64,000 nt of DNA from Planctomycetota bacterium (GTDB lineage Bacteria > Planctomycetota > Planctomycetia > JALXBF01): NCBI GenBank assembly GCA_026991575.1, contig JALXBF010000065.1, positions 88,121-152,120 on the forward strand, given 5' to 3'. The position numbers and the translations under genes were made by a program. This document shows, piece by piece, positions 48,201 through 52,158 of this stretch (the first letter of the stretch is position 1; every line of letters starts with the position of its first letter). Below the pieces are notes generated by a model that searched no databases, was not told the origin of the DNA, and saw nothing but the letters and a program-made list of their open reading frames with translations.

Positions 48201-50699
48201 CGGGTCATAGTCGTCGTTGCCCAGCCCGGAAACCCCGATGAAATAGGTGCCGCTCTGCGTGGGCACAAACTGAAGCACGGGGTCGGCAGAGCTGCCCGTT
48301 TCGGGGTCCGTGCCCAGGTTGATGACGAACGGGCCGCCGATCTCGTTACCCGCGATGTCGAAAATGCGGATCGTGGTCTGAGCAGGGGCACCGACAGGGA
48401 AACCCTCCGGGTCAACGAAACCCGGGTCGCCCGGGTCCTGGCTCAGCGCGTCGATGTCTACGATTAGGCGGTCACCTGCATTGAGCACGACCTGGTACAG
48501 GTCAACGTCCCTCGGGTCGGCGATGCGGCCGCGAGCCGTATGGACCGCTCCTTCGCGCAGCGTCACCGGCACCGCGTCAGCGATCCGGTCGTTGATCGCA
48601 TCAAAGCTCGGCAGTGTCCGCTCAGGTCCTTCAAGGCCTGCTTCCACGCTGAAAGTCGGAAAACTCGGCGGATCTACAACCTTGAAGTAGAAAACACTGT
48701 CCTCTCCATCCGGATCGGTCGGGGTCTGGTTCAGCCGGAAACCGTTCCGGCCAACGATCCCCTCGTTGCCCTCAATGGTCAGGCGATAGTTGCCTGGCGG
48801 CAGGTCTTCCTCGTCTTCGGTCGACGGATTCAGGCCGAAGTTGATGGTCAGGATGACCTTCGTGTGTCCCAGACGTTCCGGATCCAGCGGCTCCGGTACA
48901 TAGGTCGGTGTGACCGAATAGACGACGTCGTCCTCGGTGTCGAAGATTCCGTCCGGACCGGTGCGCCTCAGGTCGTAGACGGCCGGATCTTCAGCAAAGA
49001 CCTCATCCAGCGGCTGGTCGAACTCCAGCACGATCTGCTTCACCGGCGGGGACGTGCCGTTGACCGGCAGCAGCAGTTCCTGGTCGAAGATCCGCTCTGG
49101 TACGGTGGCCGTCACGGTTGGCCCAATCGGTTCGGGTGAGGGACCAATGTTGAAAGTCTCGAAGAAGACTTCTTGGCCGGCCACTGGATCAGACGTATCC
49201 GTCCAGACGGCAAAGCCGGTGCCCCGGGAAGCGGCCAAGCCGAGGTGATCGCCGATATTGCCAAACGGGCTGGCAACGTCCGGATCAAAGGAGGTCTCCG
49301 TCAGAATCTGCTCCGGGCCGAACGTCGCACCACCGTCTGTGCTCGAACGGGCGAACACCTCGATGCGATGGTTCTGCACATCATTGCGCATGTCGTACCA
49401 GATCACCCCGATGTTGCCGCGCTGGTCAACCGCCAGCGTCGGGAAGATCTGGTTCTTGCCAATACCGTCCTGGTTCAGGACGATCTTGGGATCCCAGTTC
49501 GGCCGAGCGACAGGATCGTAGTTCAGCACGTCGGTGTAGCGCGCGAAGATGATGTCACCACCATCAGGTGGCACCGCGGGACCGTCGGGGTCATGAGCCG
49601 CGACAACATACAAGTTGTAGATCGCAGGGTTCGTCGGGTCCGGACCAATGGCGATGACCGGGTTGGCGTTGACGCGGAAGTTGGAGTTGGGCAACGGGCT
49701 GCCGACGGAGCTGACGTTGCCCCGGCCGAACGGCTGAGTGGAGCAGTCCTTGGTGGGGAAGAGCGGGTCGCAGGGTTCCAGGGGTAGGAAGCCGTCACCG
49801 TCCGGATCGGGCCTGAGCCGCTGCACCTCGGTCTGCGAACCGAAGTGATAGGCCACGAAGACGTCTCCGTTCGGGGCGATCGCGATCGATGGCCCTTCGA
49901 CGAAGCTGGTCCCGGTGGTGCCCGTGGGCTGGTTACCGGGCAGTTGGTCAGTGCCCGTGATGCGTAGCGGCTCACTCCAGGTACGACCACCGTCGCGCGA
50001 ACGAGAGATGAAGATGTCGCCGCCACCGCGGGTGCCCGGCGTGCCACCGGGGTTCAGGTCCGGCCGGAAGTAGTCGTCCGCGTAGTAACGGGTCCAGACG
50101 ACATAGATGTTGTCAGCGAACGGGCTAGTCGGGTTGTTGTCGACGGCGACGAAGGGTTGCTCGTCGACCGGTACCGGCGTCATGCCGTCATAGTCGATCA
50201 CGTCCACCGGTACAGGATCCACCCAGGTCTGGCCGTTGTCTGCGGAGCGGAACAGGAAAATCCCCGTGTCCTGTTCGAAACGAGACGGCTGCCCTTCGAA
50301 CCCGGCCACGGCCAGCACGAGCAGCCCTTCTGAGTCATAGGCCAGGGCCGGGTCCATCGCTTGCATCGGCCCAGCACCCGGGTCGATACCGGGCACCACC
50401 AGCGTCTGGTGATCCCAGCTCGTGCCGCGGTCGACTGAGCGCGACACTCCGATGGTGCGCGGGATGGTCGGGTGCGAGTAGTCCTCGAAGGCAACGACGA
50501 GGAAATCGTCGTCGAACGGGTTTGTGACGATCACCGGGTTATTTGCCGCGGCCGGGTGCTCGAAGACAGATGTCGCAAGCAGCACCCGCTCCTCGAGTTG
50601 TTCCAGCGTCAGTCTCTGGCCCTTCTTGACCGCCGACTTGGCCGTGCGAACGTCACTCCGGCCGAAAATCCGGAAGAAACGCCGGGACGCGTGTTTCAT
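24300..50699 (-). CDS. giant secreted multidomain protein (LEPR-XLL-type N-terminus, BNR, VCBS, PPC, LamG, RTX)
   Basis: The uninterrupted ORF encodes 8799 residues, starting MKHASRRFFRIFGRSDVRT with GAGGG seven bases before the ATG. Residues 32-42 (LEQLEERVLLA) match the planctomycete LEPR-XLL motif of exported giant proteins. Approximate order: Asp-box/BNR module (45-513), Ig-like, two PPC domains (690-1010), beta-helix (1020-1615), PPC-like (1850-2050), a first VCBS/FG-GAP block (2110-3090), a second (3455-3705), BNR (3725-4170), jelly-roll (4540-4725), short beta-helix, BNR (5245-5690), LamG (5715-6420), third VCBS block (6670-7400), Ig-like (7515-8230), PPC (8265-8520) and RTX (8570-8755). 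It is probably a calcium-stabilised cell-surface or adhesin-like protein. No Sec signal or dedicated secretion gene is visible here. Confidence 0.9.
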   Translation of the reverse strand: MKHASRRFFRIFGRSDVRTAKSAVKKGQRLTLEQLEERVLLATSVFEHPAAANNPVIVTNPFDDDFLVVAFEDYSHPTIPRTIGVSRSVDRGTSWDHQTLVVPGIDPGAGPMQAMDPALAYDSEGLLVLAVAGFEGQPSRFEQDTGIFLFRSADNGQTWVDPVPVDVIDYDGMTPVPVDEQPFVAVDNNPTSPFADNIYVVWTRYYADDYFRPDLNPGGTPGTRGGGDIFISRSRDGGRTWSEPLRITGTDQLPGNQPTGTTGTSFVEGPSIAIAPNGDVFVAYHFGSQTEVQRLRPDPDGDGFLPLEPCDPLFPTKDCSTQPFGRGNVSSVGSPLPNSNFRVNANPVIAIGPDPTNPAIYNLYVVAAHDPDGPAVPPDGGDIIFARYTDVLNYDPVARPNWDPKIVLNQDGIGKNQIFPTLAVDQRGNIGVIWYDMRNDVQNHRIEVFARSSTDGGATFGPEQILTETSFDPDVASPFGNIGDHLGLAASRGTGFAVWTDTSDPVAGQEVFFETFNIGPSPEPIGPTVTATVPERIFDQELLLPVNGTSPPVKQIVLEFDQPLDEVFAEDPAVYDLRRTGPDGIFDTEDDVVYSVTPTYVPEPLDPERLGHTKVILTINFGLNPSTEDEEDLPPGNYRLTIEGNEGIVGRNGFRLNQTPTDPDGEDSVFYFKVVDPPSFPTFSVEAGLEGPERTLPSFDAINDRIADAVPVTLREGAVHTARGRIADPRDVDLYQVVLNAGDRLIVDIDALSQDPGDPGFVDPEGFPVGAPAQTTIRIFDIAGNEIGGPFVINLGTDPETGSSADPVLQFVPTQSGTYFIGVSGLGNDDYDPRIPGSGSDATSTGVYDLDLRVVPQMEPNDTIMDPTPGSNRLNATVLRLRPGVEHRLLADLDNPNDVDLYQVVLGENDRLIIDVDALGGTYGPLVQAADVIIRVFDSTGTEVARHVPAAGVDPELTLEITGALAAGTYYIGISAKGNDAYDPNVAGSASGGTSTGQYMLRLQTQPLAVLNNGRPPTDPIVIYARADYSGVETGSFEQPFNSIQEAIDLARFLSQDPTDRRIVVVLGNANDVPFVIDPLATDVTMRKFDVNANTVNIQPGAIIKLRDANVEVRGLVGEPAGRLISRGTFNDPVIFTSIRDDLRGGDTNRDGDATQAQPGDWGGIRFQATSDRRGLLSDSDTFLSDFSRVWYTELRFGGGLVSSLGSRFSPIHIEGDFVNRVGATPEIVNNLIIDSGEAAISVDYMSLIAHGPDRPADEAPFATYDLVQLTGYRPWDEGNQPGFGPRVRGNQIARSSINGMFIRVGVDPSTGTLRELDAPIVLDDSTVAHVLTDNMFIRGTDGATGSVTMLPGVVLEIQSAMIEVGEGSFFDALGTPQNPVVISSVKDDTTGAGADHRGELQRDQNNDGDFSGEPLGGADYEDWGGIVYLPGSRGELLNATIGFGGGSVPYQGDFQPFNMIEIKGQPPQKPTFVNIRNSEIHHASGAAIWVETGEINLTGNYIHDTRDADFVGRTDRNVGAAISVDPNTLDTDSYVTGNTYEALVEPEIRGNLLEDNTLNGLDIRGVGGDGPNDGVLSVFGKWDDADIPHILRRDLIVGTPSRPVALEVEAGVVVKADSGVSITVSGSDTGAGAGSASALRVIGRGANREATPPEPPVPVIFTSLTDDQTAVTGYWVGPDRAPGFAGVDDPDIVTGLPNGIIDDPGEIGRGDDVAFSITDVPGDGVGYGQPGDWQGIILQYTSDDLSDNFSQVGGGTVITQAEIKYAQVGVEIDGQPRHSPFAADFVDPEGPDGSGPRQQQQFQNNQIVGGGMPQVGNLGFYDPGDYLPASHQTTEQFGIGTDQQTSYNSSLVISGWIEPGDVDPNTEGIQRDVDIYAFTADPGATVWIDLDTLGADTADFQIALFRWMTVPGGCAADLIAWDGDDSRLADPVAHAGSVPFSLGQQDLESYFRGDAVHADSTEPLIGPLVLPPATCGNQYFIAITVGDNDPDQLREGLINPNNAPAAITPLRDGGYQVISRSGQQGYDLQALNALGFDGIEGGSGFYTVEIRTLSKRQDPAAPSSLEDPNLTETDLEPTAQRYLDNTVSVLRGNNSLPPGHGNGYLQTAVADIGMFDPVTGLWTTDTIDVNGPDFGPFEWFFDAPSSRPIVADFDGDGDDDIATFNPGDGTWTVDFDGDRFLTEDLNGDLYLDPGEDANANLQLDTDTKELGVWFGGAGDIPVVGDWDGDGLPNLGVFGDEDLNNNGVLDPGEDVNGNGIIDTGLWTLDFNGNLQIDPGERGIAVVSGLVDPAVAVPVAGDWNGDGRDELGVFDPTTGQWWLDRNGDLKLQLTEAEISFSLGTPDQIPVLADWDNDGDTDLALFSPSTGQWLIDQNDNWKADEAAVTFGLGVPTQLPVVANWDADPYPDMGVFDPATGQWLVEGSAAFTYTTSAAAPEGVLPAAGDWDGDGLADVGVYNPRGEQGPFLGNWTLDLDADRTVDVDETVSYDRFRSIPVAGDWDGDGEFNAAVYVPSSGAWYIDFNGNSPLVPNASLDLPDAISVGLPPEPGEGPIRIGPQAAVPVPRDWDGDGNLDPGVYDRRRGAWFIDINGNNRVDISSEANIVFGFPGAVPVPGDIDGDGRPNLAVYRPEFTPRDQGGRWTIDFNDNFQVDPGEDELAFGPIFGVPLMGDFDPDLHLLGPTGPRKADGLADIAVYGSEDINADGQLTLVNVGTGFFHEDLDGDGEIDQIWYIDLDHDFELDPDTERLIFLPDARPDDIPFLADWDGDRGTELGVYRPSTGELVLDLNGDRVPGVGETLTGQGTTAALPQMGGWELDGGEFYVGPNPMDVAIADLDADGNMDVVTVNRDGPVATVTPESAGVTVLWGNGRGGFEPQRLDLPARDGAIAVDIADLNGDSRPEIIVANYTDGTFSWLRNLGDRQFVYEDRCPQPSPFLCGTGLPFPRDVVVADLVAIDRASGGVVPGRDGFPDLAFANFGSPGNSFDWGVTIFANYTGAFGVLGGPVQFLGPNLTIAGGTPTFPNRHTRPVAIDAVDLNGDGYLDLVTTNASDVDNTFGSTVSVILGGATPGQYVFDNPPIATLAPYGLDGVSIASARYQQPLYSFRQIGAEQSTAQAQSIDPITAIARNYPQTNANLRILAAARVPDGLGLENAGKVYVVARDLTVDIPVMPVTGPVVPANVRPFKIYELDERTGELTWVADLHEVGPRSQAEVIVDPAGPNNAALWRASNFVPGIQGEALQVRYVDPDQSNQTERIEVTTDGEFIYITVYLATDNQGNIISTPVTIAETVDNTDWTQFPWGAQLVVVEPLGDSVVSPIDFQRFTGGQGGSVDDSQLDIRGIAFHPGPGPLTGRLYGVMGGNTGAGGSFFTIDLNSGAVRVVGADKADLQFPEGLAFRPDGPGLQRRGPYRGPLMLVTDVEGGYDANHNGELDPDELPQVNSTLYRVELSPDVAWQLDLNGDLFENSPEEDPFLFGSMPGRPVTGDWNGDGADEIGLFFTFAAEPELQGMWLLDMNGNRVAEPNEYFGPFGEPSSVPVIGDWNGDGIDDLGTFNPATGRWRLDTNGNRRNDPGDTVTVFLGPALAGIPYIPIVGDWNGDGRDEIGAFGNEDLDGDGALDKGDLDGDGILELIETDLNGNGVADALWALDLDGNFTFTLGLEGPFAYGIGGDEQPVVGDWNGDGADEIGVFNPEAGLFTIDRDGDLTPDLLTERGTLLPEEPTVSANVRVSEPDSVNPDEEHSEVQVAVNPANPDIMVAFTHELQDVTMDMYYTVDGGQTWNRFVVDASVDGIADPDGFRFDPTVEFDRYGNFYLVYGFASSTISNLVATRGYIDPNTNSVVITDGGVVIAQDDPADVFHDKWFIDIGPDAANPDVDVLYVSWTQFSANADITVSGSRVASPAGRLPMSFTTPVVVQDGTFPLLDDPYVQLSDVAVGPNGELYVTWVEFTSANSDDFSPKPIMLDVDPDGLVNGLSFGVDRQVASSRVANKQPIPAQNQRGIAPVVFIDVDRSGGPNTGRLYMLYHDLDPTGPRRDVDVFVQYSDDGGVTWSTAQQVHSDPNQASQFNAALDVDQRTGYPVVVWYDTRNDTADHAVVELFLTFSVDGGDNWQPETLISDAPSPASTNANQYLEYIGVAAFSGVAVPVWTDNRTGELETFAARVELAGSAVPIVGDWDPDTIGPAPADGADEVGAYGAATSSFVLDLNGNLFQDPNEEPFIFGDQLLPDAVPIVGNWNYDGTAQTLGDQVGVYTVWDGQFGDLFYNVADVIGSQGNLGFRSVTALDVAEFGPRWTPGSGMLYGTVTGGDGVNDQAQGLLRIEVQTPDQDPPFPPAVPDSVQATFIGNFKTASFATFINEDTNPWSYDALVFGRPRELDIDGDARPDLVIATVGEQMAGPDSIAVLLNSTQIAGAQTLAPNPNILPDPDKGATFLAAQMYSVTTVDPITGEPVGGVDPHGVVLGDFGGATLLLNDVNGNGQYDPGVPGEAQLPLPDIAVVSRYSGDVTVLLNQNPSFLLGREEFGRPDQLPEDVQREMFVFGDVATAPDDRWVIDNTFGKGNGEWHLTTARAEDLGHSRTISIYYGSGENPPAGGNYTANTEGVFYTPVISLPNDDNLEIRFNSLLSYEEPAGGLVRDLAEVAVVTPDGTLLGIVADTDPNTPGGTLTGNFPSQANPQFVAEAFDLSPWAGQDVRIRFRFRSNDFIEAEGWYVDDIVVTSSQFVKQPFGPFPVGRRRETAGPRAIAAGHLNDDNNDGIIGPIFGPDGQYMGNDILDVVTVNSEDDLMLPDQTRVQGQLEIKNTKFLDNVVGIQTQPVGVRNAGGNAATVTIPDPYRYDFPPDQRLIPGTDILNNVFIGNDFGIVSVGNLGLPGQLRGLPYHRIVNNSFSVNDIAVDLRNGSAPVLMNNVLANSAVMGLRADSSSASVTVAGFNLFWSNTIDTNLPPGQNNNPIYGDPRFVDPTSDLRIMRGSAAVDRALSNFADRLETERQQVGRGGFDATVVVTPIRNAERLVPEFTFAAERVVTHDPRPGDYSTLDHDGLDRVDDPFTPNLGVGTDPFIDIGAYDLQDILPPEILRFEVAAPSDTGYQESDAPFITHHSAPLFRIVITDDSNDVEGLRVELDTDGDGIFNDGVGFTRILLDVDGNPVTLPGTNLVLAEALVQARFPLTDVDARQIRVRAIDRSGNISLPALTTIGIDSAPPEAGRVELPDNLRQIKIPFISGQAADLTQIVTPSGGPDVNVSNDPVFGQSEVQIAVNPTNPQHLVAFTHRLGSGDMDLFVSFDGGVNWGRVSIDSSLDGFTGTRFDPAVEFDRYGNLYIVYGVSTSLGGSAVVAARSTDGGQSFEVTTVAFAAPTDGVFHDKWFIDIGPDAENPDQDNLYISWTRFQDLDDDGIDDHTDIVVTGSPVADANGPLPMNFVTPVPVQDVAPLPITQGFVQLSDVAVGPNGELYVTWIHATSGFEDDFRNKPIYIDVDPNGLAGGLNFGIDRKAAETQMPFNHRIPAQNNRTASPMVVIDVDRSGGPNTGRLYMLWHNVGANRNTDVDVFVQYSDDGGQSWSAPVQIHSQDPNDASQFNGTLDVDQRTGAVTAVWYDTRNDTSNQGVNVFFTFSVDGGTTWEPEVQLSDQLSFAPQQGVNGLNQYLEYIGVAALNGRAYVAWTQAIDTDNDGESDDLETFFDSTLFLIPQSNVDTAGRPERMLLLEQDLRAYYQFDFEPGNFQLAFQPGEFPPVPLPDLSLYGNDGIALGDVFRTLNSNVRLQGNPNAGSLESAFFRGPYDNRFEKEATLVTDLPLADDDLVFRAVEPGPAGNLISIEYRLPDAHPSPLSVAVDGSAIIVSLATDANGKVLSTAADVKAAIEASAAASALVEVELAPGQDGSDVVIPFGPVYLEGGKAYVQIDDDPTGSLDLAEGPARFWARIPGENNDLVFTAVDPGPDGANVSIAYVNPGVPNSPLSVVVNGSAVEVHLATDADGNLDPAQNTALAVRDLINGDPAASALLTAELAPGNDGSGAVVPLGTTKLQRLDGSFTLAVTFFNRDFGTEPQFGDPSIRPILAKHTDGVFDGGWVMYLQNDPRHPDDAGGYRDFVVFEVFPVGRHRAATLQTNLEGQENDLIYTAVNRGAAGNSIRIQYVVPTTPNATPFVTVTKEAAQLTTDLPGEDNDIRFRAVTPGIEGNNYRIQFVAEGTNSPLRITRSGDHFTVYLATDETGRPVSTAADVIAAWNDASSPAAGLITAELAPDNPTGQGRVRVMPLTPLTGGEALISVTLRNPAPTTALEVRDLINAHPEASALVRAELPPDQNGSGAVGEMRPTPLAGGEDTQKIVSATPLEQNRWYQVVLTYNPDRQPLPGDEPGTWRMYIDGDLDNEGQLSLRISDTDVPMLVGSRDGVYPTFDGFIDELRIFGRDLSQEAIRSLMNAELPKTIEIIAAGGKEDLNQDGDIFNDGNEVPIQIVSVASIEDGYITLNVIDPRTGSPDQGEFSGGELRVDRYKLIVYSNQGLTDLAGNPVAETQEIIFAVDLDAPVIRFFELDESSDTGVKLDNKTNQPRPLLRGQATDVFPGTTENMKVEIDVSTAIDLRTGEVVPILDEDGLPDPAGDFDDGTADVVTGPDGTFFIQPILDLAPENSTYQVDVTLRITDLAGNVSEEVLTLIIDRTPPRLTGVTPVGTRRAGSWALDTNGNFVDDRPGDARFYYGEAGWMGIVGDWNGDGVDEIGIFNPETATFQLDMDGDRLRNDAMIVFGTGGRLLPVIGDWNGDGADDLGVYNVETGEWLLDLDADDSPNELPFSFGPAGGTPLVGEFDPATPGEEIALAYPDPTTGQLLWIVDSNGNRVADDGTVPFGVPGDTPIVGDWDGDGITQIGIFGSEDRDGDGLLDPGEDINGNGLIDGIFGLDLNGNQVLEPSELFYYGEQGRQPVVGDWNGDGADEVGIFNPFLSVWVLDRNGNRAFDDTAFVFGAEGDPPVVGDWDGDGTDNVGTFDEMREIEIGVSEPMLVSRGKNWTIDLDGNFAVDPAETDIFLGAPGAYPRPDSDGDRAPDYLGRYLSSLLSGDFDGDGIDSTVSFDPARSLWVVDLNNNLSREIGETFAFGFFTDTNGNLQVDPGETLDPNAGDLPIVADWNGDGLAELGVIRFDVANNNILWLVDLDGDRDLTPTEDTNGNGELDFGEDLDLDDRLDVSPAIRVFGRADEIPIIGDWDGDGALNIGTYNPVTSTFRLDIDGDGDETPNEDLDGDGVLDPVEDIDGDGRLDYAPAVFTFGLGDPKNMPVVGDWNNDGVDEIGVVTPDFGANELRWLLDSNGDRDTTGEVEFPFGPAAALPLTGSFNAAPGDDVGVYVVTSSEFILDENNNQQDDDPVRPFGTFGDTPVLGDWNGDAIDEVATVNEFYVGSIFNRDLYTLTGNVRGDVTGLMLGELVYDNLPRPNHPGGRILIDLNTDQIRPEVYTFSIDATTDPTPGAMQDEAGNLLDGDFPGPGPYPSQFGFPTGDGEVDDEDFIFDNPVIAGGPGSFTVPLNVRVSLDPADDTGIDEPSALVGGVERTKNNMPRFVGQLFDPLPDSLDGIQVLLDVDGDGDFIDGEPGVFVQPDGSFAISAIVPIDDGKVIPITVRLQDPTGNRTDKTLWIDVDTEPARVTSFVLDNDTGVPGDNRTSETILQFSGTVIDPFPGFPSVQEDVNALPTDQPEPLPKIMLDVDGDGEYDDGEAVVVDPDGDGIGEWSITATVALPDGEHVIHGQLIDRAGNVTDSRLDPVRFPPLTVYVDTTPPTIIEMQPDSGTNVSPPSIVLTFSEVMRTDDPGHSVTNLNNYELRGAGPDRTFDTADDIIIPFTGVDHRILPASGGLEERSQVELFLDPLPAFDQYRLTVYAGASPTGGAGLQDTVFLALDGEFPGPGGPANPLPSGDGVPGGNFVRLFVYEAEPPTILSVVLDPNDDTGIPGDNRTNLNQPHILVTMTDNYPGQLEGNRVYLELDGDGLFDDGFGVTDATGLASVTVDPAVADGTYDVQVKVVDLAGNEAFAPPPSLTIEVDTQAPTVTLQLAEDDGTPRPVRRTNDTTPTFVGLVRDIAPFDTLADVTGLTVELDIEGVGGDFTEGTVLTDSNGAYIVTVTTPLAEGSYVARVRVTDKAGNVAISDPLDFVIDLTGPRVAGLDPYPEVNIHPTQIVVTFDADDIDPATIVPSNFSLVGALNGDLSGLMIIDPSNLVGNTLVIPLTSPLPNDSYTFSIEGDTSVMDLAGNRLDGEFTGVFPSGDGVPGGDFVAVFDVVVPDSYEPNDTLAQAADLGRVVDIIIPDLTIPTQPQVDVDVFRVTAAAPGTFEFTITVANPGRSDLLLEVLNSSGVVLGSASGGGAVRSVTVPVNAAGEEFFARITTLTGPGIYQLRITNHDIYDSTPSRNDTVATAAVPTLPVYVVNNRTSVRGAISQMTRTFGDQDWYRFVAPTDGIVTVQLTTDPTISGDLDVHVFPEGSIGTPITCPLAACPPDRVDFYANEGDVFYLHVVAAPGTDDIGLYDLAITQMVNRVGMRLEIVGTDLDDLIRSGVDTGDPKDILIRGGGLTLDTPYSAALVDALLGMGPLARVMIFGGDGDDELTVGEAVPMRAVVRGGAGDDEITGGAGNDVLRGDAGNDRVVGRDGNDVLVGAAGADYLVGGEGDDLINAGSGDDTLIGNNGDDRLRGQGGNDTIYGDHELLPTGFGHDRILGGPGNDRIFGGRGNDIIAGQGGDDEIYGEGGRDELSGGAGNDLISGGVAADIITSGAGRDVVMDGRGRDTLYVDTAIDNLILDDTLNRILPDSRAVERDIVRRAR
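24440..24990 (-). repeat. 18 RTX (haemolysin-type) calcium-binding nonapeptides in the giant protein
   Basis: Between about residues 8570 and 8755 there are 18 consecutive units of the GGxGxDxLx type, for example GGAGNDVLR, GGEGDDLIN and GGRGNDIIA, with one non-repeat interruption (HELLPTGFGH). Such repeats form a calcium-filled parallel beta-roll near the C-terminus. The final 45 residues are non-repetitive. RTX proteins are often exported by type I secretion, but no ABC/HlyB-like gene lies in the window. Confidence 0.92.
28500..30690 (-). repeat. VCBS/FG-GAP-like array III of the giant protein
   Basis: About twelve units of roughly 55 residues, each with a GDWNGDGADEIGVF-like strand, a W-x-LDLNGN calcium loop and an FGxxGDxPVVGDW link. 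The same units occur as arrays at about 42240-44370 (eleven units) and 39590-40340 (four), with two more near 37870-38190, about 29 in total. The DxDxDG loops are typical Ca2+ sites of integrin-like or VCBS beta-propellers. Confidence 0.85.
31440..33560 (-). other. LamG domain interrupted by inserted copies of a ~100-residue repeat
   Basis: The LamG-type core can be traced as AYYQFDFEPGNFQ, KAYVQIDDDPTGSLDL, GSFTLAVTFFNRDFG, ILAKHTDGVFDGGWVMYLQ, NRWYQVVLTY and WRMYIDGDL. Between these pieces lie copies of a repeat of the pattern NDLVFTAVDPG...SVVVNGS...VHLATDADG...TALAVRDLIN...ASALLTAELAPG. Inserts lie at about 33025-33349, 32637-32943 and 31748-32397. The last contains a full second copy nested inside it (31925-32254). 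See findings. Confidence 0.7.
33640..34990 (-). repeat. third BNR/Asp-box module, near-duplicate of the second
   Basis: This module (residues about 5245-5690) shares long near-identical stretches with the one at 38190-39540, including QLSDVAVGPNGELYVTW, DVDRSGGPNTGRLYML, DVDVFVQYSDDGG and VWYDTRNDT. The two are offset by about 4.5 kb and represent a segmental duplication. Confidence 0.85.
38190..39540 (-). repeat. second BNR/Asp-box module, near-duplicate of the third
   Basis: Residues about 3725-4170. Asp-box motifs such as SDDGGVTWS and TVDGGQTWN mark sialidase-like beta-propeller blades. See 33640-34990 for its copy; the N-terminal module (about 49160-50570) is more distant. Confidence 0.85.
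42240..44370 (-). repeat. VCBS/FG-GAP-like array I of the giant protein
   Basis: Eleven units of the GDWDGDG...LDLNGD type, continuing into FG-GAP repeats of a slightly different type (AIADLDADGNMDVVTVNRDG) down to about 41440. Similar in layout to arrays II and III. Confidence 0.85.
50577..50597 (-). other. LEPR-XLL-like motif (LEERVLL) of the giant protein
   Basis: Residues 35-41 read LEERVLL within LEQLEERVLLA, downstream of a basic N-terminus. This motif, usually LEPRxLL, marks large exported proteins of Planctomycetota. Confidence 0.75.
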
Positions 50700-51214
50700 C
50701 TGTTAACCCTCGTCCTCAGCCCGTTCGAAACGGTCCGCTTGCCCACAGCCCGCGTGAGCGTGCGGGCAAGGTTGGGTTCAATAGTTCACGGTTCGACGCG
50801 ACTGGTGGGACGACTGTCGCGAGATAGCATCCCCGCCGCGCTGGTTCGGACGTAACTCGGATCCGTCGCCAGAAAGGTGGTCGCCAGGCTGGATACCTCA
50901 ACGCAGACAACGGCCCTGCCGGACCGGCTGGCAATCCCCCGACTTGCCAGCTGCCCCCCGGTCCGGGCAGACCAACCCTACGCATCGCTATCCAATTTAA
51001 CGGGCAGCCCCGGAATTCGCAACAGCTTTTCCGCAGACAGTCCCAATCCAGCATTTGACAAGAGCTAGCACGCCGAGTCGCTTCGGCCCATCGCCGCAAC
51101 CAAACCCAGCCGCCCGTCGCCTCGACCGACCATGCCCCACGTCGCCGAACGGCGAACACCGGCCCCGACACCGTCGCGTGTCTGCTTCCGCGGGCCACGC
51201 TCAGGCAGCGGACA
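50700..51214 (-). promoter_or_regulatory. 515-nt upstream region of the giant gene with leader hairpins
   Basis: No gene is supported. Two hairpins lie in the expected 5' leader: CCGTT-CGA-AACGG (50721-50733) and GCCCGC-GTGAGCGT-GCGGGC (50748-50767), 22 and 49 nt upstream of the ATG. They could affect mRNA stability or translation. The ribosome site is GAGGG, 7 nt before ATG. No convincing -35/-10 pair was found. Confidence 0.4.
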
Positions 51215-51976
51215 TCAACGGGCGAAAACCGCCGCAGCCGTTGCTGCCAGGAGCGCGCCGGCGATCGGGCCGGCAACCGGCACCCAGGCGTACGACCAAT
51301 CGCTGTGGCCTTTGGTGGAGATGGGTAGTACAGCATGCATGACCCTCGGGCCCAGATCCCTGGCCGGATTGATGGCGTAGCCGGTCGTTCCACCTAGCGA
51401 CAGGCCGATGGCGAACACGAGCAGGCCGACCGGCAGAGCCCCCAGCGCACCGAGACCCAACTCCGCCTGTGGAACATCGGACACTGCCGATCCTGCGGCA
51501 GCGAACGTCAGCGAAGGCTCCCGAGCCATCAGCACGGCAAAGACAAGCACAAACGTGCCGATCACCTCAGAAACGAAGTTCGACGCAGGGTTCCTGATCG
51601 CCGGGCCGGTGCAAAACGTTGCCCGGATCGCCTCAGGATCTTCCGTGATCTCATAGTGGTCCCTGTAGAAAATCCACACGAGTAGCGCGCCGAACATGGC
51701 GCCAAGCATCTGAGCAACGACGTAGCCGACCGCAGTGGTCCATTCCATCCGGCCAGCGGCCACGAGCCCAACCGTCACCGCCGGGTTGATGTGCGCGCCG
51801 CTGATGTCGCTAACGCAAAACACCGCGACGAACACCGCCATGCCCCACCCGAACGTGATCACGATCCAGCCGCCGTTGTGCCCCTTTGTTCGCTGGAGCA
51901 GCACATTGGCGACCACGCCGTTGCCCAACAGCAGGAGCAGCGCCGTGCCAACGAACTCCGCAAGGTATGGCTGCAT
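51215..51976 (-). CDS. aquaglyceroporin (MIP family, GlpF-like)
   Basis: The 253-residue channel has the two NPA loops of the major intrinsic protein family: HINPAVT near residue 63 and AINPARDLGPR near 203. The Asp after the second NPAR is typical of glycerol facilitators rather than water-specific aquaporins, so it probably passes glycerol or other small polyols. Six hydrophobic segments are visible, with a duplicated fold (EFVGTALLLLLGNGVV and SEVIGTFVLVFAVLMA). The ATG at 51976 has CGGAGG four bases upstream. No glycerol kinase gene is adjacent; its upstream neighbour on the same strand is the cupin-like gene. Confidence 0.93.
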   Translation of the reverse strand: MQPYLAEFVGTALLLLLGNGVVANVLLQRTKGHNGGWIVITFGWGMAVFVAVFCVSDISGAHINPAVTVGLVAAGRMEWTTAVGYVVAQMLGAMFGALLVWIFYRDHYEITEDPEAIRATFCTGPAIRNPASNFVSEVIGTFVLVFAVLMAREPSLTFAAAGSAVSDVPQAELGLGALGALPVGLLVFAIGLSLGGTTGYAINPARDLGPRVMHAVLPISTKGHSDWSYAWVPVAGPIAGALLAATAAAVFAR

Positions 51977-52158
51977 GCTGCCTCCGTCTTTGGTTGAATG
52001 CTCATACGCGGGTTCAGGACGTCCATCGGTCTCGATCGGTCCTAGGGCGGGCCGCCCGATCGTTGGCGACCGTCCACGGGTACTGCCCCGACGGCGGTGT
52101 CGTCACCGTTGGACTCGACCGCCGCCACGGAAGCGCTTGGAGGAACCGAGTGCTGACG

